Assembly (NCBI GenBank): GCA_016200675.1
Contig: JACQEH010000006.1
Location: forward strand, 1-43,133
DNA: 43,133 bases
Reading direction: 5' to 3'
Source: Chloroflexota bacterium
GTDB lineage: Bacteria > Chloroflexota > Limnocylindria > Limnocylindrales > CSP1-4
Part shown: positions 1-8,500 of the stretch, piece by piece
Numbering within the stretch: position 1 is the stretch's first letter
Layout: the number at the start of each line of letters is the position of its first letter
Position numbers and translations under genes: made by a program
The notes under the pieces: model-generated
The model's input: only the letters and a program-made list of their open reading frames with translations
What the model was told of the DNA's origin: nothing
The model's database searches: none

Positions 1-1245
1 CACCGCGGACGTCGCCGACGGATCGCCGACATCGACGATGCCGCTGACCAGCGTGTCGCCGAGGATGCGGCCATCGGCTCCCACCCGGCGAAGGACGGAT
101 TGGCCACCGTCGACGCTCGCGCATGCGAGCCACCATGCGCCGCCCGCGACTTCGCCGGCTTCGGAGACATTGCCCCCGCAGCCCGAGGCCACGGCAAGGG
201 TGTCGGCCCCCGACAGGCGCGCGCCATCGAACGTCACGACGAACGTGTCCGTCGAGAAGAGGTAGTTGGGGTTGACGGCTCCGGGGGGCGACCATCGGTA
301 GGTCGGTCGGGCGACGGCGAGACGGCCGCCACCGATGGATCCGATCACGCGCGGGGCGTCGACGCCAGTCCGGGTCGTCTCGGTGCCATCGGCGTCATCG
401 GGGAGCGAGAAGCGCTGGAGGACGGCGCCCGTCGTCACATCCACCAGGTCCAGACCGCTCCGCCAGGCGGGGTGGGCGTGAACGGTCCAGCCGACGAAGG
501 CGATGCTCGGATCCGCCGTGTACGAAACGTGGACTGCCACGTGCTGCGCCTGTTCGGTCACCCCGACGTCACGGGGATCCGGCGATCCCACGAAGTCGCC
601 GACGGGCGCGCTCCCCGTTACCGATCCGGTAGCGTCGTAACGGTTCCATGTCACGGTCATCCTGGTAAAGCTGCCGCTCTCGTATCCGTCGGCACCGATG
701 CAGATGCAGTAGAGGACGCCGTTCGGAGCTCGCCGGACGTCGGTGCCCCATTGCCCCTGGCCGAAGGTCTGGCCCACCGTCCCGGTCGCCAGGTCGACGA
801 GGGAGAACGTCGACTCGATGCTCGCGATCAGCAGCGAGGGCGACGGCATGTCCCCATTCACGAGGAGCTTGGGTAGCTGGCTTGCGGCAACACGGCTGGG
901 CTCGGGGCGCGCCGTCCCGGACGGACTCCGACCGGGCCCCTGGCTGGGGCTTGCCGGGCCCGAGGGCCTCGTCAGCCAGACTCCCAGGACCGCCGCCGCG
1001 ACCGTCAGGACGATCGCCCCGCCCGCAGCCCGACCGAGGCGGCCGGCGGTGCCGCGGAGGAACGCCGCGCGCCGCGCTCGAGGCGAGCGTGCCCGGTCGC
1101 GCCAGCCCGGTTGATCGAGTCGCACCGGTGGCATCTCCCAGGCCCCGGCGACATCGCGGACCAGGCGGGAGATCTCGGCATCATCGGGTGATGCGACGTC
1201 GTTGGCGGCGCTGGCCATCGGGGGTCGTCCTTCGTCGGGTGTCAT
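1..1245 (-). CDS. Membrane-anchored extracytoplasmic protein, partner of the ECF sigma factor (partial, runs off left edge)
   Basis: The minus-strand frame stays open from an ATG at 1245 to the window edge, 415 codons without a stop. The ATG overlaps the stop of the upstream sigma factor gene (ATGA), and a GAGG lies just before it, so the pair is probably translationally coupled. The first 70 residues are charged and cytoplasmic-like, followed by one hydrophobic segment at about residues 73-92. A Pro/Ser/Gly linker comes next, then a long domain with recurring short strand-like blocks such as 'SLVDLATGTVGQTF' and 'LDLVDVTTGAVLQRF', resembling beta-propeller blades. No HxxxCxxC zinc-finger motif is visible, so if it acts as an anti-sigma factor it is not of the ZAS type. 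An in-frame ATG at 1218 is an alternative start. The role as sigma partner is inferred from position only. Confidence 0.8.
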   Translation of the reverse strand, partial: MTPDEGRPPMASAANDVASPDDAEISRLVRDVAGAWEMPPVRLDQPGWRDRARSPRARRAAFLRGTAGRLGRAAGGAIVLTVAAAVLGVWLTRPSGPASPSQGPGRSPSGTARPEPSRVAASQLPKLLVNGDMPSPSLLIASIESTFSLVDLATGTVGQTFGQGQWGTDVRRAPNGVLYCICIGADGYESGSFTRMTVTWNRYDATGSVTGSAPVGDFVGSPDPRDVGVTEQAQHVAVHVSYTADPSIAFVGWTVHAHPAWRSGLDLVDVTTGAVLQRFSLPDDADGTETTRTGVDAPRVIGSIGGGRLAVARPTYRWSPPGAVNPNYLFSTDTFVVTFDGARLSGADTLAVASGCGGNVSEAGEVAGGAWWLACASVDGGQSVLRRVGADGRILGDTLVSGIVDVGDPSATSAV

Positions 1246-1862
1246 GGCAGGACCTCGGGCGGTTCACGGTCGGGATCGGCTCGGTGGGGCAGGACGCGAT
1301 CAAGGCGGATCTCCGACGTCACGGCCGGGGGCGCCTGGCGCGGGGCGTCGGCGGGCCCGAGCCGGCGTCGGAGCTGGGCGTGCGCTCGCGAGAGCATCGA
1401 GCCGACGGTGCCGCCGCCGATCCCGAGGAAGGCGCCGATCTGGGCATAGTCGTAGCCGTAGTAATGGCGCAGCACGAGGGCCGCCCTGGTGCGCGGTTCG
1501 AGCGTGGCGAGTGCGTCGTCGACCACGTCGCGCCTCGCGAAGTCCGAAGCCGGGTCGGCGCCCCGGCGGCCGCCGGGGTCATCGACCGTCGCTCGGCCGA
1601 GCACCGGGATCGCCTGGTGGCGCACCCGCCGTCGCCGCAGTTGATCGAGCGCGACGTGGACCACGATCCCGTGGAGCCAGGCGAGCAACGACCGCTGGCT
1701 GTCGTACTGGTCCCAGCGCTCCCAGGCGCGCGCAAACGCATCGTGCGTCGCGTCCATCGCCTCCTCGCGGTCACGGAGCACGCCGAAGGCAACCCGGTAC
1801 ACCTCGGGCGCGTGCTCACGATAGGCGAGGTCGACGGCCCGTTCCTTGAAGCTGGCTTCCAT
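1242..1862 (-). CDS. RNA polymerase ECF-type sigma factor
   Basis: This 206-residue protein has the two-domain layout of extracytoplasmic-function sigma factors. Region 2 lies at about residues 10-80 (RVAFGVLRDREEAMDATHDAFARAW, read in two parts, then the WLHGIVVHVALDQLRRR block). Region 4 lies at about residues 110-165 (ALATLEPRTRAALVLRHYYG, then a helix-turn-helix around 'YAQIGAFLGIGGGTVGSML'). The frame is open further upstream, to 1979, but homology-like sequence begins at the ATG at 1862. A TAGGTT hexamer seven bases before that ATG could be the -10 box of a leaderless transcript. The gene overlaps its downstream partner by four bases. ECF factors direct core RNA polymerase to stress or envelope promoters; the signal here is unknown. 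Confidence 0.88.
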   Translation of the reverse strand: MEASFKERAVDLAYREHAPEVYRVAFGVLRDREEAMDATHDAFARAWERWDQYDSQRSLLAWLHGIVVHVALDQLRRRRVRHQAIPVLGRATVDDPGGRRGADPASDFARRDVVDDALATLEPRTRAALVLRHYYGYDYAQIGAFLGIGGGTVGSMLSRAHAQLRRRLGPADAPRQAPPAVTSEIRLDRVLPHRADPDREPPEVLP

Positions 1863-2085
1863 CACAGCAAACCTACGCATGGGCGGCGCAGTTCGTTGCA
1901 CCGATTCTGGCGTTCGTCCCTCACGCCACCCTTCCAGGCGCACTGCCGCTCGACCATGCGCTTCGGACCGACTCGACATGCCTCCTCTGCCACCACATCA
2001 AGGTGGTCGGGGAGTCGCCCTCGGCGGATGCTTCCACGGTGGATCCGACTGGCCTCCTGCTCTCGTCGAGCGCGCCGGTCAAGGC

Positions 2086-2403
2086 TCAGCCGGCGGGGCC
2101 GGGTTCGCCCCGCACGCCCTGGTCGCCAAAGCGTCGCAGCGCCTTCTGGGAGATCCAGCGCGCAGCCCATCCCAGCGGCGTGTAGCGGCCCGGCAGGATC
2201 GCCCTTGGACCGCCGGGACGGCGAAGGTCGTTGACGAGGTCGCGCCGATCGTGGACGACGCGGCCCACGAGGACCCGGACCAACCGGCCGTGGGCCGCGC
2301 CGGTGATCAGGCGACGGGTCTCTGGCAGGGTGGCAAGGCGGGCAAGCCGGCCCAGTCCGCGGACGGTCGGCACGTGGCCTCCGGTTGCGTGGTGGATGGC
2401 CAT
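2086..2403 (-). CDS. Small hypothetical protein
   Basis: A 105-residue basic protein, read from an ATG at 2403; a stop codon 27 bases upstream in the same frame fixes this as the only good start. Third codon positions are nearly all G or C, as in the neighbouring real genes, which supports coding. The sequence has a Leu/Arg-rich first half (GLGRLARLATLPETRRLI) and a second half with an aromatic block (GRYTPLGWAARWISQKALRR). No signal peptide, metal motif or recognised domain is visible. It sits alone between a leftward sigma factor gene and the rightward glucan synthase gene. Function is not recognised. Confidence 0.6.
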   Translation of the reverse strand: MAIHHATGGHVPTVRGLGRLARLATLPETRRLITGAAHGRLVRVLVGRVVHDRRDLVNDLRRPGGPRAILPGRYTPLGWAARWISQKALRRFGDQGVRGEPGPAG

Positions 2404-2565
2404 GGTGCACCGGCAAGGTCGCCGGGGTCATGACGGGCCGTAACGCGGCTGGAAGGCATCCCACCCGCGACCGGAGGGGGATTCAGCAGACAGGCCGGTA
2501 TCATCGCGACGTTCCCACCTGAAGGCGCATTCAGCCCGGGTCAGGGCGACGCGCTGAAAGCCGAC
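2404..2565. other. Divergent intergenic region upstream of the glucan synthase gene
   Basis: About 160 bases separate the leftward small gene from the rightward giant gene. A TATCAT hexamer at 2499-2504 is a possible -10 element for the rightward gene, but no convincing -35 partner is visible. Only a weak purine stretch (GAAAG) precedes the ATG at 2566. No palindrome of note was seen. Confidence 0.35.
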
Positions 2566-5500
2566 ATGACCGCAAACCAGGCCTTCCCAGATTCGCCCGG
2601 CCGGGCCCGCCGGCGGGTCAGACCGCCGCCCGAGCTCGACGAGCCGATCCTCGCGGAGCTCTTCAGCGCGGAGCGCCTGGAGCAGCATGCCCGGACCCTC
2701 GCGGCGGCCCAGCCGGTCACGAGCACGCCCCGCCGCGGCCGGGCGGTGGCCCCGAGGATCGCGGACAACGGGCGGGTCCTCCTGGAGTCGTACCGGATCC
2801 TCGCCCGGGCCATCAAGGACGAGCGCTCGATCACGCCGGCGGCCGAATGGCTCGTCGACAACTTCCACATCGTCGACGAGCAGCTCCGCGAGATCCGCGA
2901 CGACCTGCCTCCGGACTACTACCGCGAGCTCCCGAAGCTCGCCGAGGGCCATCTCGCCGGCTACCCGCGCGTCCTCGGCATCGCCTGGGCCTACGTCGCC
3001 CACACCGACAGTCGCTTCGACCCCGACAGCCTCCGCCGGATGATCCAGGCCTACCAGGAGGTGGAGCCGCTGACGATCGGCGAGCTGTGGGCCATCGCGA
3101 TCAGCCTCCGCATCCTCCTCGTCGACAACCTCCGCCGCCTGGCGGAGCAGATCGTCCGGAGCCGGGTTGCACGGCAGCTCGCGGATGACCTTGCCGACGG
3201 CCTGTTGGGGCTCGGAGGCGGGAGCCCCACCGAGGCGATGGCGGCCCTCCGCCGCCGGGCGAAGGCCTCGCTCCCGACGGCGGCCCGCGTCCAGCTCTTC
3301 CAGCGCCTCCGGGACCAGGATCCCGACGTGACCCCGGCCCTCGGCTGGCTCGAGGAGCTCCTCGCCGCCCAGGGCACCACGACCGAGGAGATGGTCCGTC
3401 TGGAGCACCAGCGGCAGGCGACGATGAACGTCACCGTCCGGAACGTCATCACGAGCATGCGCATCATCTCGTGGTTCGACTGGGCCCGGTTCGTCGAGAG
3501 CGTCAGCCTCGTCGACCGCCTCCTCGAGGCGCAGAGCGCCTTCGCGGCCATGGACTTTGCGACCCGCGATCGGTACCGGCATGCCGTGGAGGCGCTGGCC
3601 CGAGCGTCCGGGTCCACCGAGATCGAGGTCGCCCAGGCGGCGGCCTCGATGGCCGCGGCCGCCCCGGGACCCGTCCCGGGACCCGCCCCGGGACCCGCCC
3701 CCGGAGCCTCGGCGTCCGCCCCGGCCCGGGACCCGGGCCACTACCTGATCTCGACCGGCCGCCACGAGCTCGAGCGGCGGCTCGGCGTCCGCGCCTCGCT
3801 CCCGAGCCGACTCCGGCGGGCCGTGGTGGTCCCCGCGACGATCGGCTACCTGGGGACCGTCGCTTTCGTGACGGGCGCCGCCCTGGCCGTCCCGCTGGCC
3901 CTCTCGGGGCGCCTCGGGCTCGGAACGCTGCTCGTGGCCATGGCCGCGATCCTGCCGGCGTCCGACCTGGCAATCGCCCTCGTCAATCGCCTCGTGACCA
4001 ATGTCCTCGGGCCCCGGCCGCTGCCGCGGCTCGACCTGGACGAGGGCGTGCCGACCGCGATGCGAACGCTCGTCGTGGTGCCGACCCTGCTCACGTCAGC
4101 GGACGCCGTCGAGGGCCTCGTCGGCCAGCTCGAGGTCCACTATCTCGGCAACACCGAGGGCGACCTCCGGTTCGCCCTCCTGACCGACTGGCGCGACGCC
4201 CCGACCGAGCATGTCGAAGGCGACGACGAACTCCTGTCGGTCGCCGCGGCCGGCATCGAGCGCCTCAACGACCGCTACGGCGAGGCACCCGGCGGTGGTG
4301 CCCGGTTCCTGCTCTTCCATCGCCTCCGGCGCTGGAACGAAAGCGAGAACTGCTGGATGGGCTGGGAGCGCAAGCGCGGCAAGCTCGAGGAGCTGAATGC
4401 GCTCCTGCGAGGTGCGACGACCACGAGCATCCTGGTCACCGGTCGTCCCGTCTCGACCCCACCGCCGGGGGTCCGCTTCGTGGTCACCCTGGACGCTGAC
4501 ACCCGGCTGCCGCGCGGCGCGGTCGGGCGCCTGGTCGGGACGATCGCCCACCCCCTCAACGAGCCGACGTACGACCCGGGCGCGGGTCGGGTCACCCACG
4601 GCTACGGGATCCTCCAGCCGCGCGTCACGCCGACCCTGCCGGCCGAGCACGAGGCCTCGCCCTTCCAGCGGATCTTTTCGGGATCCGCGGGGATCGACCC
4701 CTACGCCTCGGCGGTGTCGGACGTCTACCAGGACCTGTTCGGCGAGGGAAGCTTCACCGGCAAGGGCATCTACGACGTCGATGCCTTCGCCGCCGCCCTC
4801 GGCGGGCGGGTCCCCGAGAACACCCTCCTCAGCCACGACCTCTTCGAGGGCACCTTCGCCCGGGCCGGGCTGGTCACGGATGTCGAGCTCTTCGACGAGT
4901 TCCCCCAGAACTACCTCGTGGCGGCGGCGCGCCAGCATCGCTGGGCGCGGGGCGACTGGCAGCTGCTGCCGTGGATCCTGGGTCGGGCCCGTGGCGCCGC
5001 CGGCCGGCGGCCTGGCGCCATGCCCGGCATCGGCCGCTGGAAGATGGTCGACAACCTCCGCCGGACGCTGTCCGCGCCGTTCACGGTCGTGGCCCTCGTC
5101 CTCGCCTGGGCCCTGCCGTCCGTCGCCGCCGGCCCCTGGACGGCCTTCGTCCTCGCCTGCTTCGTCATCCCTGAGAGCCTGCCGATCCTCTCGGGGATTC
5201 TTCCGAAGCGCAGGAACATCTCGAAGCGCAGTCACCTTCGGGCCGTCGGCGCCGACGTGGCGCTCGGGGCGGCCCACGTGGGGCTCGGCCTGACCCTCCT
5301 CGCCCACCAGGCATGGCTCATGGCCGACGCCGTGGCCCGGACGCTGTGGCGGCTGGTGGTCACGCATCGGATGCTCCTGGATTGGACGACGGCCGCCGAG
5401 GCCAAGGCCAGCCAGGACCTCGACGCCCCGGGGTTCGCCCGCCAGATGGCCGGCAGCGTCGCGATCGCGGCCGCCGCCACGGCCGCGGTGCTCCTCGGGA

Positions 5501-8500
5501 ACCCGCCCGCGGCGCTCATCGCCGCGCCGTTCCTCGTCCTGTGGGCGGCCTCGCCCATCGTCGCCCGCTGGGTGAGCACGCCGCGGGCCGACGGCGTAGC
5601 CGAGCTGCTCTCGGCCGCAGACGTCGGCGTTCTGCGCCAGGCCGCGCGCCGGACGTGGCGCTTCTTCGAGACCTTCGTGGGGCCGGCCGACAACGCCCTG
5701 CCGCCCGACAACTTCCAGGACGATCCGGTGCCGGCCGTCGCCCACCGGACCTCCCCGACGAACATCGGCATGTACCTCCTGGCGACGGTCACGGCCCGCG
5801 ACTTCGGCTGGATCGGGACCCTCGAGATGGTCGAGCGGCTGGAGGCGACCCTGGCCTCGATGGAGCGACTGGAGCGCTATCGGGGCCATCTCTACAACTG
5901 GTACGACACGCGGACGCTGGCCCGCCTGGAGCCGGCCTACGTGTCGTCGGTGGACAGCGGCAACCTCGCCGGCCACCTCCTCGTCCTCTCGAACGCCTGC
6001 CGCCTCATGATCGAGCAGCCGCTCCCGATCGCCGCCGCCGAGGCCGGCATCGAGGACGCGATCTCCCTGGTCCGGGCCGCGGCCGGCGCGATCACGGACA
6101 ACCGCCGCAGCCAGACGCTGGGGCGCCGGCCCCTCGACGAGGCGCTGAGCGCCCCGCGGCCGAACCACCCGGCGGACGGTGTCACCGCGACGTCCTGGAG
6201 GGCGGCCCTCGCGGGGCTCGAGGCCTATACGCAGACGCTGACCGATGTTGCGGCCGCCCTGACGGCGGAGCGTGGGGACGGCGACCAGACCGAGCTCGTC
6301 GCCTGGGCGGAGAGCGCCAGGTCCGCCGTCGCAAGCCACGCCCGCGACGCCGAGCTCCTCGCGGGCGCCGGGGAGGCAGGCAGGCTGCCGACGCTCGCCG
6401 AGCTGGCGGACGACGCCCGCGCCCGGGGACCCATGGCGGGTGACCAGGGGCTGATGGTCGGGTCGTCGGCCACGAACCTCGTCCGGCGCCTCCGGGCCAT
6501 CGCCGATCACGCCCAGGACCTCTTCCGCCAGACGGACTTCAGCTTCCTCTTCGACCCCACCCGGAAGCTCCTCTCGATCGGCTTCCGGGTCCTCGACGGG
6601 ACGCTGGACCCGAGCTGCTACGACCTCCTCGCCTCGGAGGCCCGACTGGCAAGCTTCCTGGCGATCGCGAAGGGCGACGCGGGTCCCGAGCACTGGTTCC
6701 GGCTGGGCCGCGTCCTCACGCCGGTCGGCCGCGGCTCGGCCCTCATCTCGTGGTCGGGCTCGATGTTCGAGTACCTGATGCCCGCCCTGGTCATGCGCTC
6801 GCCGGCCCTGAGCCTCCTCGACCAGACCTACCGTCTGGTCGTGGCCCGCCAGATGAGCTACGCGGAGGAGCTCGGCGTGCCCTGGGGGATGTCCGAGTCG
6901 GCGTTCAATGCGCGGGATCTCGAGCAGACCTACCAGTACGCGAGCTTCGGCGTCCCCGGCCTCGGCCTGAAGCGCGGGCTCAGCCAGGACGTGGTCGTCG
7001 CGCCCTACGCGACGGCGCTGGCGGCGATGGTCCAGCCCGAGGCCGCGGTCCGGAACTTCGACCGCCTCGCGGCAGCCGGTGCGGCCGGTCGGTATGGGTT
7101 CCGGGAGGCCCTCGACTACACCACGCGCCGGCTGCCCGAGGGCGCCACGGTCGCGATCGTCCAGAGCTACATGGCCCACCACCAGGGCATGGCCCTGGTG
7201 GCCCTCGGCAACGTCGTCAACGGCCGGCTGATGGTGGAGCGCTTCCACGCCGATCCGATCGTGGAGGCGACCGAGCTCCTGCTCCAGGAGCGGATGCCGC
7301 GCGACGTCCTGGTCGGCCGGCCACGCGCGGAGGAGGTCAAGGGCGCCGCCGACGTCCGCGACCTCGTGCCGCCGGTGGTGCGGCGGTTCACCTCACCTCA
7401 CGACGCGATCCCGAGGACCCACATCCTCTCCAATGGGCGCTACGCCGTCATGGTCACCGCCGCCGGTTCCGGCTACAGCCGCCGCCGCGACCTGGCCGTG
7501 ACCCGCTGGCGGGAGGACGCAACGCGCGACCCCTGGGGCGCGTACCTCTTCCTCCGCGACATGCAGAGCGGCGCGGTCTGGTCGGCCGGTCACCAGCCGA
7601 CGGGCGCGGAGGCCGACTCCTACGAGGTCAACTACGCCGAGGACCACGCCGACTTCCTGCGTCGCGACGGCTCCATCGTCACCGGTCTCACGATCGTCGT
7701 CTCGACTGAGCACGACGCCGAGATTCGGCGGGTGACGCTGGCGAACCTGGGATCGCAGGTCCGGGAGATCGAGCTCACGTCCTACGCCGAGATCGCCCTT
7801 GGCCCCCAGGCCGCCGACGTCGCCCACCCGGCCTTCGAGAACCTCTTCGTCCAGACCGAGTTCATCCCCGCCATCGGCGCCCTCCTCGCGACCCGCCGGC
7901 CACGGTCCGCCGACGAGCCGCCGATCTGGGCCGCCCACGTGGCCGCCGTCGAGGGCGACGGCGCGGGAGTCCTCCAGTACGAGACCGATCGGGCTCGGTT
8001 CCTCGGTCGCGGCCGGACGGTTCGCTCGCCCGTGTCGGTCATGGACGGCCGGCCGCTCTCCGATACCGTGGGGCCGGTCCTCGACCCGATCTTCAGCCTT
8101 CGCTGCCGCGTCCGGCTGGCCCCCGGCGAGACCGCCCACGCGATCTTCTCGACCGTCATCGCCGGCTCGCGCGACGAGGTCCTCGATCTCGCCGACAAGT
8201 ACCGCGACGCGGCAACCTTCGAGCGGGCGACGACGCTGGCGTGGACCCAGGCGCAGGTCCAGCTGCACCATCTCGGGATCGAGTCGGACGAGGCCCACCT
8301 CTTCCAGCGGCTCGCCAACCGGATCATCTTCTCGGACCCGTCCCTCCGACCAGCCGCCGGCATCCTGGCGGCCAACGATCGCGGCGCGCCGACGCTGTGG
8401 GCCCACGGTATCTCGGGCGACCTGCCGATCGTCCTCGTCCGGATCGACGAGGCCGAGGACCTCGACATCGTCCGCCAGCTCCTGCGCGCGCACGAGTACT

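Noticed and set aside
100-876. Plus-strand frame at the left edge
   Set aside because: The minus-strand frame is open throughout, has a start coupled to the sigma gene, a membrane helix and sensible composition; the plus frame is its shadow.
3661-3735. GGGACCC-rich DNA repeat as a regulatory element
   Set aside because: It encodes the Gly-Pro linker inside the glucan synthase, in frame, so it is explained as coding sequence.
4096-7248. Long open frame antisense to the glucan synthase gene (1050 codons)
   Set aside because: It is a GC-driven shadow: the sense strand carries clear GT84 and glycoamylase motifs, while the antisense translation is Arg/Gly/Glu-rich without recognisable domains.
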